Source of the DNA: Scytalidium lignicola
Taxonomy: Eukaryota; Ascomycota; Leotiomycetes
Direction of reading: 5' to 3'
Length of the DNA stretch: 64,000 nt
Assembly: GCA_002812745.2 (NCBI GenBank)
Contig: NCSJ02000244.1
Coordinates: 1-64,000, forward strand
Every line of letters starts with the position of its first letter. Position 1 is the first letter of the stretch. The notes beneath the pieces were generated by a model that worked only from the letters and a program-made list of their open reading frames with translations, had not been told where the DNA came from and made no database searches. The position numbers were made by a program, and so were the translations under genes. Positions 1 to 11,328 of this stretch are shown here, one piece after another.

Positions 1-3000
1 TTTAGAATATAATTAATATAAGTATAATATATACTAACCATATTATTTAACATATTAAACAAATTATTAACTTTAACAAAAGAAAATATATATATATATT
101 TAATCTTCTACTTATGTATATACTAATCATATTCTAATGNANATACAACTTTTAAGCNTAACTTATCTTCTTTAACTTCTCTTACTCTTAATATGTTATT
201 CATATAGATTTTGCATATACTTAGTTAATGTTTATAACCTCTTACTCTACTAAAGGTAAAAGTATTATAAAAAGAGATTATACAATTCTTAAACAAAGTA
301 TAATTTTTACATATATTTAATATATACATTTTATATACTAACAACTAATAAGCACTTGTCATTCTGCATATTTAATTGTTTCAGATAATGATGAAGTATG
401 AAGAGTATATGTAAAACTTAAACTTTACATGTAATTGTCTTTGCTTTAGTATATACTTAACATATTATAGTTATACATGAAAAAAAGTAATAATAAAATC
501 AATTCAAAACATTTATGTTTTATTTATGTTAACTATATACTTTTATTATTACTTTTAAAGTTTTTCTAACTCNTTTTTTAACTTTATATTCTTTCTTTTA
601 TCTTAAAAGAATATCTTTTTATCATTGAATCTCTTATATATATACTTTATATACTTGTTGTTTTATATTATCACTTGAAAGTTAATTTCAATATTATTTT
701 TGTTAAGAACTTATGTTAAGTATATACTGAGTAAGAGTTGAAGGTAAACTTTGTACTGATATTGTTTCCTCTTAAACTGAAGTATTATCTATACTTGATA
801 TTGATATAACATTACTTAATAGATAAAGTGTATGTTTATTAGCAATAGATAAAGTAAGAATATTAAATGGATTTTTAAGATTAAAAGGTAAATAATGTTT
901 TATAAAATAATGTTCAGTTATAAACATTTGTTATTATTCTGTATATGTTTAATATATACAATACATATGTTAAAGGTTATTATACTTACTCTTTGCATTT
1001 ATTTAATTATCTTTACTTGATTACTTTGATTTCTCTAAGAAGTAATAATATTATATTAATCAAATACTTCTTTAATCTAATATATTTCTTTAACTTGATT
1101 TTTAAGTTTAAATATAACATTAGTATATATAAAGTATATAAATAATATATACAATACTTAATCATTATAATAAGTAAAGTAAGTTTTCTTTTAGTATAAT
1201 TATTATCCTAAAAATGATTATTTTCATTAAAGCTTGTATTTTTTCGAATATTAATCTACTATTCAGGAGAAATACAAGACTAGTTTTGAGTAAGACTAAT
1301 AAGAATCCATAATATCATTTTATTTTTGAACTAAGATTCAAGCTTAAGATATTTTTAACATATATTATCTATACATTAAGTTAATTCAGATTTTGAATTA
1401 ACTTCTTAAATGCTATTTATATAAAATCTAGTTAAGTAAGTTGGAAATCTCTTTATAAAATTACACTGAATATATACTATGTAGAAGACTAGTATATACT
1501 TAAGATGTTCATCTTATATATGTGAAAGATTAATATTATGAAGGAAATCTCCAAANTTTATATATAAAATTAGTATATATAATAATTATAAAATAATTAT
1601 ATACTTAATACTTGTTTTTTATATATATCTATTATAATTGTTTTTTATCTTAAATTTCCTTTATGAATATAAGGAAGTCAAATTAGCTTTTGAATAATAT
1701 TACTTAAAACTTCGAAAATTTGAGTAAATATTATAGTATATACAATATGTGTTTTAAGGTTAAGAAAAGCATATACATGAACTTGAATATACTTTGAACT
1801 TTTATCCTAACTTGTTATTGAATATAAGTTAGTTTTACCTTGAACTATTTTAAATGATAAATTCATTTCTAAACATAAAGCCTTGAAAAAAGCTTTAGTT
1901 TGAGCATATATACAGTATATGATAAGATAATACTTATTGTTNAAAAAAATGGATTTTCCGAATCTATTGTTCTTCAATTAGCTTATGACAATCAACATCA
2001 TATTCATGTATTATACTTATAAATTATTAATGATTTTCCTTTTAAGTATATGAATAGTATATACTTACTTGTAAATGTTGTTCTTACTAGAAATCGAAGT
2101 AATTTTTACTTTTGAATAAGTATAAATATTCAATCTTTACAATTTAAGCTTAAGTGAATTTCTTAAAGTATATCTATATAATATTTTCTTTAAAGTTTAA
2201 CACAATATAGGCTAATAATAAAACGGCTTATATTGATTAGATGTAGAACATAGATTTAACATATACAGAACTTACACCTAGTCAAATCCAATAAGTCTAT
2301 TTACTTTATAACATCAATTACATCATTTGCAATATTTGTTGGTAATCAAGTAGGATAAGATGGATGATGTGAATAAGATCCTCGAGAAACAAGACAAATA
2401 AACCTAAAACAATGTATATTTTTAAGAATATAAATATTATATTTTACAAGACAATAATATGTTTGAATATAGCCTTAACCTTGAGGATGATTAAACTTTA
2501 CATAAGTTTAGTATATGTTAAGCATATAGTTCTAATACATATTACATAACCTTTTTCTTTTACTAGTTTGTCTAATATATATACAAGACATTTGTTAATG
2601 TGGTTGAATTCTATTCTCTACTAAGATTTTTAAATAATTAAAATCTATTTGAGTAGTAAATTGAGGAATAGCTTATACTGTATGCTAAAGTTTATTATTA
2701 TTATTAAATGGACATTTAATATATACAATCTATAATGTTAACATATACTCAGGATATAAATTGTATATACTTACCTTATTCCTTTCAAATATTATAATTC
2801 TTTAAGAAGAACACTAAGAAATATCATCATGTAAACATTGATGATTAGTTTGATTCTAATTCTGTTGAAAAGCATTAAAAAACTGTTCTGTTTTATATTG
2901 ATTTTACTCTTCAACTTTATTATACTAATAAAGTCTACTTGCTAATTTTCTAAGATTATTAATCTTTTCTAGCTCAACCTTGTTATATGTTAGATTTGTA

Positions 3001-3850
3001 TAAAGTATATACAAATGTGCATATTAACAATGTTTAATCTTATTACATTGTTATACTTAATAGTATACTCTATTCTTAATGTACTTAAGTAATAAAAGCT
3101 TTACTGAAGTTAATTTATCAGTATAGTATATTAAGAATTGAATTTATTATTGTTAATATATGTTTAATATATGTAAAACTTATGTATAATATACTTTTGA
3201 CATTTGTTCATGAATAAAGCTTTGTACTGCATTAATATCTATATCTGTAATATCAAAATTAATATAAATAAAATGAACAACTCTTATTATACTTATTATA
3301 AGATATATAAGCATATTAAAGTGATTTTCGATTATTATAACTATAATTTTTCATTATTTACTTAAACTAAAAATGATTCCATTTTAGTAAATTGTATTCT
3401 TAAAAGATAATTAGTATAAACATAGCATATGCACAAGATATACTTACCTTATCTAATCTTATAAATGATAATCTACTAACATAATCTTCTTCTTTGATAT
3501 CTTCTTCTGATTCTTCTAATTCTTCTTGATTTAACCTTGTAAAGTCTTCATCTGAAAAATCAATTTCATCAATATCTTNAAAACTAAATAATTTAANATT
3601 AATATTTATTAAATATAATTATAATAAATTAATAAACTTACATTATTATCATTTAACTATATTATTACTGTTAAATATACAAAAGAATCATTTATTATTT
3701 AAAAAGAAAGTTAATAGTTGAAGATTAAAAAGAGTAATATAAAAATAACTTATACTACTTTTTTGTTACCAACTTCAAAGACAGCTCAGCATATATATAT
3801 TTAGTATATACTTGGATTAATTCTAGACTTTTACTAAACTTTGCGAAAAT
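1..3850. repeat. AT-rich, probably RIP-mutated block without genes
   Basis: The stretch is extremely A+T rich and full of TpA steps and of the short palindrome GTATATAC, and no reading frame resembles a known protein. It gives way at about 3.85 kb to sequence of ordinary composition. Conversion of CpA to TpA in repeated DNA by repeat-induced point mutation would produce this in a filamentous ascomycete, so I infer decayed transposons. On the minus strand, roughly 3,435-3,580 encodes an acidic stretch rich in D, E and S that could be a relic of an element's protein. Mitochondrial origin is less likely because the sequence runs on into nuclear-type genes. Several single Ns lie here, many next to T or A runs. 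Confidence 0.7.
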
Positions 3851-4164
3851 TTTTTTATACCTCTTCTGACATTATGCCAAACTTGTAGTTTACACTTCCT
3901 TTGAAATTCAACACACTTTCGTTGAACTAGGTCTTGTGCTTAGACTGCAGCATGGAGCCTTATAGGTTAAGTTAAATCTTGTTTAGTCCTACTCATAAAG
4001 CTTTATGCTGCAGCCTATGTACGCTTTCTGCAATGAAACTACTAGTTTAATTTATTACATTATCACTGTCTTCCTCTTCTAAATTTAATATGCTAGCAAC
4101 TTATGAATCGCATTGTAAACGCCTAAGTCTTATTAGTATTAGTCTCTTCTCGGTAGGGATAATA

Positions 4165-4935
4165 ATACACTTACGCGTCACATCCGGGAGGATGTACTTC
4201 TCCTAAGCAAAACCAGTATACGTCGTCTACCCTGCAATGCGCTTCACCAGTGCCTGTAAATGTAAGAATGCACCGTTCTGGATGGTGGCCGCTACTTCGG
4301 CGCCAACACCAAAGTTAATCATACTTTCGTGAACTACAATGGCCTGTCCCGTTTTTATCACGCTCTCTGAGACTGTCTGTCGATCCCACGGAAAAATTGT
4401 TCGCAGGTCAATTAATTCAATCTTGACTCCCGAAAGCTCCTTTTCCGCCGCATCAATTGCAGCTTGACACATGTAAAGAGGTCGGCCGTAAGAGATGATG
4501 GTAAGATCATTACCAGGTTTGACCACCTCAGCCTTACCTATTGGCAAAGTGTAACTCTCTTCAGGAACTTCCTCAACAGCAGCTCGATACAGAATTTTGG
4601 GTTCCATGAAAATAACGGGATCTTTTGACTCTAGGATAGCCGAGAGCATCAGACCCTTGGTTGCAAAAGAGATCGCGGCATAATAACTTTAAATTCGGGA
4701 ATGTGATTGTGAATGGTATCTATTAGACTGCATTAGTCTTCAAATTTGACTACAATAGTACCAAATCAGGGAGGCCATTACAATGCACCATGTCCTACAC
4801 CCCCGCAAGGCATCCAAATCACCATGCCGCCAATATTAGCTCCAGTTATCCCTTCTCGATAGCGAAACTTAGCTGCCTCATTCACAATCTGGTCGAAGGC
4901 TGAGAAGACATAGTCTGCAAACAGAATATTATAGA
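4165..4935 (-). pseudogene. Decayed fragment of 2-oxoisovalerate dehydrogenase subunit beta (BCKDH E1-beta)
   Basis: E1-beta is part of the mitochondrial branched-chain 2-oxo acid dehydrogenase, which decarboxylates keto acids from Val, Leu and Ile. Residues from 4649 down to 4227 match the C-terminal transketolase-like domain (LSAILESKDPVIFMEPK, then ELIDLRTIFPWD and VVHES). A second block, about 4932 down to 4775, matches the preceding pyrimidine-binding region ([17 protein letters not shown], then [16 protein letters not shown]). The segment between them is scrambled and carries stops. At 4227 a TAG stands where the family has Trp (AGWSTHTG), the change RIP would make of TGG, and another stop follows in the last conserved segment. 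The N-terminal part is missing; the pogo-like element starts 33 bp beyond the last recognisable codon. An intact copy presumably exists elsewhere in the genome. Confidence 0.8.
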
Positions 4936-4967
4936 ATCAGAAAATATTATATATAATATTAATAATA

Positions 4968-5009
4968 CTCGACATCCCCACGTGACGACCACTCCAAGGT
5001 TCCGACCAC
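4968..5009. repeat. Left TIR of the pogo-like element
   Basis: A 42-bp terminal repeat that matches the reverse complement of 7081-7122 without mismatch as read by eye. It is preceded by the TA target duplication. Confidence 0.9.
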
Positions 5010-5224
5010 TTTTAGGCTTCAAAACACCCATGTTTAAACGCGAATAACTCAACAACAACAAATCTATTTGAATTGAAATTAATGTATGATTATTATTAGA
5101 ATATTAGTAATAAAAGCGCATATTAATATTTCCAAAATTCGAAGTGGTTGGCTGACAAATTATTGATTTGCAAATTTTGGCCTAGGACCCCTCCTTCTCC
5201 TACCATGCTACAGACACCATCTAC

Positions 5225-7023
5225 AACGTGTTCTGAATGCTTTTTTGACGTGTAATAGCCTTTCTAGCCTTCCTTTGAGTTTGTTGAAGCTGTTGTTCAA
5301 TAGCTTTTTAGACCTTTGCCTCCTCACGAGCCTGCTGTTTCTCCAGAGCCTCACACGCCTTCTTTTCCCTAGCCAACTGTCGCTCCAATTGCCTCTGAAC
5401 TTTATCAGCTTCCATTTTTGCTTTCCTAATTGCTACAGCTGCTTTACACACTGCTTTAACTTCCTTTTTCTCCTATTCTTCAGCATCCTTTTAAGCCAAA
5501 ACCTCTTTGGCTTTAAGGATGCAGGTAAGGCTAAAAAACTAAGCCTCTTCACCTGATTCTCCTACTAAATTAAAGTGCCTAGACCTCTGGTTTTTTTGCT
5601 TTTGGAGTGCTAGTGAGTTAATTAACCCTCGGTTATAATGCTGAGAAATGCTGAGTTCAGCTGATAGCTTGTAATTGCAGTGAAAGATATGCTGTAATTT
5701 TGCAGATAAAGGACTCCTCATATATGATTGCTGTGCTCTACGAATAGCCAAATAATCCAAAGGTGTTTCTGGAGGTTTGATTGGTTGTAAAGGAAGTGAT
5801 TCTATTTTTGGGAACAAAATAGCCATAGTTTTAGCTAAATTAAGTAGGTAAATGCCTGTTTTTTCGAAGCCATGCCTAATATGCTCAGGAGTGAAGGTTT
5901 TGAGCCATACAACCATAAACATTTATAAAAACAACCTTTTAGTAATAGAAACCATGCCAAATCCCTCATGAAAGATCTTGTTTTGTTGATTGGTATATTC
6001 AGTGGCCAGAGGTTGAAATATATTCACATCAAGTGGTTGGAGTCAATAGGTAGTATGAGGTAGAAGGATCATTATAATTATTCGATGCTGGTCCACAAAA
6101 TCAAGAAATCGCATATTTACATGGCTAGAATAGCCATCTACAATCAATAGGCATTTCCTTCCTTTTACAAGATCTTTAGTATGTAGTTTAAAAATGCGTT
6201 TTAACCACTGAAATCCAAAGGCATTTGAACTCCATCCATTTGCAGAAGCACTTATATAAACTTGATCTCTAGGCTTTAGATCTTGAACCTAGTTATCTCG
6301 TAAATCATGTGATTCTCCTGTATATATAAGGCCAGGTGGAAGAGCAATTCCTGTTGCTGAAATGCATGCCAAAATAGATATAAACTCCTTGTTACCATCT
6401 TGAGTGTTGTGAGCTTTGCTAGTCTCATATGCTTTTCGAGTGAGAATGCGCTTTGATGTAACCATTACACCTATCAGAAAACCCTTTTCATCGATATTGT
6501 ATATGTTTTCAGCTATGATGTGGTGTTGATCGATGCCATCGGATAGCTAGAATATGTATAGTCAGCATTTTGTATTCATTCAATTGATAACAACTGAAAT
6601 AAAGCCAAAAACCACTTAACTAATTGATAAAAATGCACAAAAATAGGTTCATACTTTGACTTGACATGTCTTTTATCCATATTACGCAAGTAAACACTTG
6701 AAATCTCATCTTCATAGCATCTCACAAAATTGGCTACCCAATTCTTCCCTACAAGCCCTTGTATGATCTCTTCTGCGAGGTTTTTGACTATTTGACTGGT
6801 TGGAGGCATTCCACGATCAGTCATACGATTGATATGACCAATCAAAACCTTCTCCTGAGTGCTGTTCAAACGTTGACGCGTCTCTGAATTAGCATCCTCC
6901 CTAGTGCCCTGAATTTTTTTGAATCGACGCGCCAGCGTAGTACGGTTAACTCCATATTTTAAAGCGGTAGCACTGTAATTAGGCTCTTCCTGCGATTTTA
7001 AATCAGTAATTGCCTCATCCATT
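5225..7023 (-). pseudogene. Broken pogo-family transposase (HTH_psq, CENP-B HTH, DDE_1)
   Basis: The natural start is the Met at 7023 (MDEAITDLK), inside the right TIR; upstream Met codons in the same frame lie outside the element. The first segment (to about 6600) shows a psq-type helix-turn-helix (YSATALKYGVNRTTLARRFK) and a CENP-B-like domain (STQEKVLIGHINRMTDRGMP, then GKNWVANFV). The DDE endonuclease region, about 6570 to 5950, can be followed only in pieces through several stops. The C-terminal part at 5922-5539 (HGFEKTGIYLLNLAK) is open, and further down comes a Lys/Glu/Arg/Gln-rich region usual for fungal pogo transposases. Since the catalytic core is interrupted, it should not encode active transposase. 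Confidence 0.8.
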
Positions 7024-7080
7024 GGAGCGTTGTGTGTTGAGATATTGAAGGTTGAAGTTGTTGTTGTTGTTGAACGCGAT

Positions 7081-7122
7081 GTGGTCGGAACCTTGGAGTG
7101 GTCGTCACGTGGGGATGTCGAG
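7081..7122. repeat. Right TIR of the pogo-like element
   Basis: A 42-bp terminal repeat that is the inverted copy of 4968-5009 and is followed directly by the TA target duplication. Confidence 0.9.
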
Positions 7123-7292
7123 TATGTCGTCGGCTTATACGAAGAGCGAATCGGATCGGACTCATACACGTTCGTTCTTCCCGCCTATTTTACTGCACCC
7201 TACCATTTGATTGGTTGGTTGCTCGGCTATTCTACAGTGTATTGCCATACGGTGCGCCCACCTACGAAATCCATATCGCTACCGTTCCTAAT

Positions 7293-7352
7293 GGGCAAAC
7301 CTAAATCCACTCCTGGTTTACCTAAATCCACATACGAGATTGCCGATACCGG
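7293..7352. repeat. Left TIR of the MULE
   Basis: A 60-bp repeat inverted at 9864-9923. It contains the motif ACCTAAATCCAC twice, 23 bp apart, which could serve as duplicated transposase-binding sites (inference). Confidence 0.92.
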
Positions 7353-7552
7353 CATCCGGCAACTACTCGCTAAACTTTCACCCATACAATTTGTTAGTAA
7401 TCTAGATATACATTTAGGTACAGGCATACTAAACTGAGATATACAGGTAATTTAGGGTATACAAAAGGACACTGTAATTATTATGAAAATAATTGTAGTT
7501 ATTATAATTGAAACTTTCTCAACTACTTTTATCACTTTATTTCAGCTCTCAA

Positions 7553-9476
7553 TGGCATCTTCATGTGGTCTTGCTCTTCCAGAAGATCTGTATCTTGATT
7601 TAAAGGCTTTACAAACTTCAATTCAAGCATAGGCGCGTGATAATGGTTATGCTTTTACTAGACATGATAGCAAGCCTCATAGAGTAATTTATACTTGTGC
7701 TTGAGCTGGGAGATATTAATCTAAAGGCAAGAAAAGCAAAGTCTACTCTTTTAAACAATGCAAAGGAAGTTTTAAGAAGTGTAATTGTAATATGAGAGTA
7801 GTTGTTACTCTAGAGAGTAGTAGCTGAAGGCTTAAAGTTTTAGAACTTACTCATAATCATGATAGCAATCAAGTTATAACTTATCCTCAGTATAGAGTAG
7901 TTACTTTAACTACTGAGTAACATGCTCATATTGTAGTTAATGTATGTGTTGGTATGAAAAACGCTCAAATACTTGATTCCTTTTCTCTTCAACAACTAGA
8001 TATTCTCCTAAAGTCAAGTAATATTACTAATATCACCTAAAGTATAAGGTTAAAGGATTTATCTAGCAGAATACCAATTCAATAGTTATTGTATGTTTTA
8101 ATCTATTCTCTTATTTATTATTTACTAACAAATTAGGTGGAAACTTCAGGAAAAGGGCTCTTGTAAAGTATATACTGTTAATTTAACCAACAACCTTGTT
8201 CAGCTGTTTTATATAGATCTTGCTGTAATATCTATATATCAACAATACCTTGATATTCTCCTCATAGATTGTACTTACAAAACTAATCAATTCTGTATGC
8301 TACTCCTTAATATATGTATTATAACTGGTGGAAATAAAATGTTGCAAATTAGGCTAGCATTTCTCTCTAATAAAACTGAAGAATCATACAACTAGGTTTT
8401 AAGACAATTTAAGGAAGTAATGAATAAATATGATATTCTAGAGTTACTCTCTATTATAACTGATAGAGAATTAGCTCTAATAAATAGTATTAATTCATTT
8501 TTCCTTAATTTCAATCATATCCTTTGCTGATGGCATGTTAACATGAATGTGTTAGTTAAGATTAAGAGATTCTTTCCATCTTTAGTTAAAGAGAATAGTA
8601 TTTACAAAAGGCATTTTACTTTTCAGGAATTTATGAAAGTATAAGGAGTATTTTTGGACTCTTGAACTGAAGAAGCTTATTCATCCAATCTTATTAAATT
8701 TTATGCTTTTCTTAATGTTGTGGTTAAATATGCTGAGAATACATGGTTAATCTTATGGAAGGAAAAGCTAGTATGGTATTGGATTGACTAGCATTATTAC
8801 TTTGGAGTAGTGGTAATCTCTTTAATTGAAGGGTACTATAGTATTTTAAAGACATATTTGTAATGAGGAAATGAAGACCTTAATAATATGTTTGAGAAAT
8901 TAGTCTTGTTTTGGGCTACTTAGTNAAAAAAGTATATTTGTTATTATAGCTTAAGAACAACTTCGAATTAAGCACCATATTAATATACTACTTTTTGCAA
9001 TAGTTATTAGTCAGGTTTATAATTATACTCTTCAAAAGATTTTAGTTGAACAAACTAAAAATTCCTAAAGCTAGAGTTATAATATCTCTTAAGGGATATG
9101 CTTGTACAATTTAGAAGTTTATAGGCTTTCCTTGTTATTATACTATATGGAAACGTTAGTAAGTTGGGGGGGTAATTCTTTTAGAAGATATATATGTTCA
9201 TTAGTATTATAACAGGTAAACTGAAAGTACTTTGGTTAATCATAATATTTAAGGACTTGTGTTAAACTTACAGGTTGTACAAGGTAAAGGAAGGCCAAGA
9301 GGAGCTCTTGGTAGGAGTACAAATTCAGCATTTAGTACTAGGTGTTTACCATTAGCTTTTGAACTCCTTACTAGTTCAGCTTCTCTAATTATGGAGACTC
9401 TGGCCATAAGAATACGTCTTGCAACCTTGGAAACAGTTGTTCAAGCACTTGTTCAACNAAAAAAGTATATCAAATA
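7553..9476 (+). pseudogene. Decayed MULE-type transposase
   Basis: Read from the Met at 7553 (MASSCGLALPEDLYLDLKAL), the frame resembles the FAR1/SWIM-type DNA-binding start of fungal MULE transposases, followed by a cysteine-containing segment. Around 8,250-8,550 the catalytic core is recognisable: LDILLIDCTYKTNQFCMLLL, then ITGGNK, AFLSNKTEESYN, and the stretch leading to DRELALINSINSFF. The last aspartate-containing block matches the MULE domain, where the aspartates belong to the DDE triad. Stops interrupt nearly every segment and an N sits at 8925 before an A run. The terminal piece at 9259-9476 keeps a short open frame (GKGRPRGALGRSTNSA). Not functional as read. Confidence 0.8.
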
Positions 9477-9863
9477 GACAGTAATATACTACTAGGTTTG
9501 GCCGTATAGTTACTAGAATTGGACTTCAGAGAATTAACAATATTAAGGATACCTATAAGCTTGGGACAGTACGAGAACGAGGTTATCAGCTTGGAATTTC
9601 ATCAATATATCAAACAGATTCTGTGGAGGAAACAGCAACGTTAGTTAACCTAGCAATTCAGAGTAATCTGAATATGGAAGGCTTAGAAGAATCACAAAAA
9701 ATACAAGATTGTATTGAAGTTATAGTGTAGTTAGAATGCGCAAATTTAGCTAGAGAAAGTAGTGCTAGTGGATTAAATTGGTTGAATAAATTTCATTATT
9801 CAGTCTCTTCGCATAGTACAAAATTGTATGGGAACGCGAGGTGGTAGAGTGCCTGGGGTGTGC

Positions 9864-9923
9864 CCGGTATCGGCAATCTCGTATGTGGATTTAGGTAAAC
9901 CAGGAGTGGATTTAGGTTTGCCC
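9864..9923. repeat. Right TIR of the MULE
   Basis: A 60-bp inverted copy of 7293-7352, followed by the 8-bp duplication at 9924-9931. Confidence 0.92.
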
Positions 9924-10047
9924 TTCCTAATCAACCGTACAACCCAATAGCACGCCCACAATACCTCGCATCTACACTTGTTTAGGCTGATCTAATCTAT
10001 CTTCTGGTTTTCGAATTATTCAGATATCTCACTACTCGCTCCTCATA

Positions 10048-10771
10048 ATGCCAGGGATCCCGCGCACGTACGATATTCTACTGCTAGGAGATGATGGAGC
10101 TGGGAAANGCTCGTTCCAAGAGCGGGTATATTATATATAATCTTTGCTTATTTCACCTTACTTGCAGCTAATCCCTCTACAAGTTTACTTACAACATATT
10201 TCCGGCTCCTGAATACTATGACCCAACTGATGATGGGATGTATGGAAAACTTATTAAAGTAGATGAAGCTGAATGCTGTATCGACATATTGAGAATAACT
10301 AGTAGGTTGTGGAAGTCACACGAGTACAGCGTTTTACGCGACCAATGGATGCGTTCATCTCACGGTATACTTCTGGCTTATAGCATCACATCTCGCGCTT
10401 CTTTCAATCATCTCAAAGATTATTTGGAAGTACTTCGCAAGGATAAAGAACGAGAGAATGCCAACAAATCTCATCCTATTGCTCTAGTTGGGACCAAGTG
10501 TGATTTAGGAGACGGAGAGGAGCGCGAGGTTGAAAGAAGTGAAGGAGAATTTTTGGCAAGCTTATTAAAGTGCAGCTTCAGAGAAATCTCTTCAAAAACT
10601 GGAGAAGGTATTGATGAGGTATTTTTTGACCTTGTAAGAGAATTACGAGAGCCTCAAGTTGAAGAAGATAAGAAGAAACTAGCAAAGCAGGAAGAAGCCT
10701 TAGCACAACCTAAAAAATGCGTTGAAGAAATGTTTCATAGTCTTGTGAAGACATTGAAGCACAAAAATTAA
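10048..10771 (+). CDS. Divergent Ras-like small GTPase lacking a canonical switch II and CAAX box
   Basis: Two exons, 10048-10125 and 10184-10771, encode about 221 residues. The frame joins only if the second exon starts after a non-canonical-looking but permissible AAG acceptor. Ras-type features: P-loop GDDGAGK-x-S near residue 14 (the codon after Lys contains an N), an effector-region Thr in YYDPTDD, RDQWMRSSHGILLAYSIT after it as in Ras proteins, G4 as GTKCDL and G5 as EISSKT. The G3 motif is abnormal: where Ras proteins have DTAGQ this one reads ILRITSRLW, so the Asp, Gly and catalytic Gln are not where expected. The C-terminus is Lys/Glu-rich and ends KHKN, without a prenylation cysteine. 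It may be a GTP-binding protein with unusual hydrolysis, or a decaying paralogue. The MULE inserted in its upstream region could alter its expression. Confidence 0.75.
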
Positions 10772-11328
10772 GTAGCGGTAAAAGCTTTTGCGTAGCGGCG
10801 GAGTATGGTGTCAATGAAAATAAGATATTTGAAATCAGGCAAAATTTAGGGCTTCTTGTTTTAGGAATAACTATGCTTTGTTGTTTATTACTAATTACAG
10901 TATTTTAAGTCAAACNTTTTTTGTGGATCTTGGGACACAATTTATTTTCCAAGTCTCTTACGAGCGATGGAGTTGGAGGTCGGAGGAAGAAATGCATCGG
11001 CGTCCTTTTCTCCGTTTTCAGACCCCATTCCTTCAGGTGACCCGGATATCTCACCCCAATACCCATCAGTTTATTTGGGTATATTATGGGAGTAAACAAT
11101 TGACCTCATCCGCAAAAATTTTGTTGCCCTCGCCAATCTCCTTTTCAGTGCTATCGATAGCATCGTCTAGTGCTGGCAATGGATTCGATCATTCATTCAG
11201 CAGGTCTTGTTCTATTGGGAGTATCTTAGAGGTAATTTATCCACCGTACTAAAAGGCAAAGCAAACCGTTGAAATATCATGCAATTGCGTGGTTGAGTAT
11301 ACATCAGGCCTTAGACACCTTGCAGTCA
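10772..11328. other. Intergenic, no gene seen
   Basis: This lies between the convergent 3' ends of the Ras-like and M3 peptidase genes. Reading frames are short and unlike known proteins. One N precedes a T run at 10916. Confidence 0.6.

Larger units (their letters stand above)
4968..7122 (-). mobile_element. Complete but inactivated pogo/Fot-like DNA transposon, 2,155 bp
   Basis: Both ends carry the same 42-bp terminal inverted repeat, which begins CTCGACATCCCCACGTGA at 4968-5009 and reappears reversed at 7081-7122. A TA dinucleotide flanks each end (4966-4967 and 7123-7124), the target duplication of the Tc1/mariner/pogo superfamily. The interior, read on the minus strand, encodes a psq/CENP-B-type DNA-binding region followed by a degenerate DDE endonuclease and a charged C-terminal tail. 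The TIRs appear identical while the coding part is broken by stops. The element lies between the BCKDH relic and the sequence upstream of the Ras-like gene. Confidence 0.9.
7293..9923 (+). mobile_element. Mutator-like (MULE) transposon, 2,631 bp, inactivated
   Basis: A 60-bp inverted repeat bounds the element: 7293-7352 starts GGGCAAACCTAAATCCAC and 9864-9923 is its reverse complement. The 8-bp duplication TTCCTAAT lies immediately outside both ends (7285-7292 and 9924-9931). The interior carries remnants of a MULE/FAR1-type transposase on the plus strand. Ends and duplication look undamaged whereas the coding region has many stops, so insertion was probably followed by RIP or neutral decay. 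The right end lies 116 bp before the ATG of the Ras-like gene, inside its presumed promoter. Confidence 0.92.

Noticed and set aside
1..3850. Mitochondrial DNA insertion
   Set aside because: No mitochondrial gene, tRNA or rRNA was recognised, and the TpA excess fits RIP better.
7098..7437. Plus-strand frames over the pogo TIR as genes
   Set aside because: They run across the end of one transposon and into the TIR of the next, and have no recognisable protein features.
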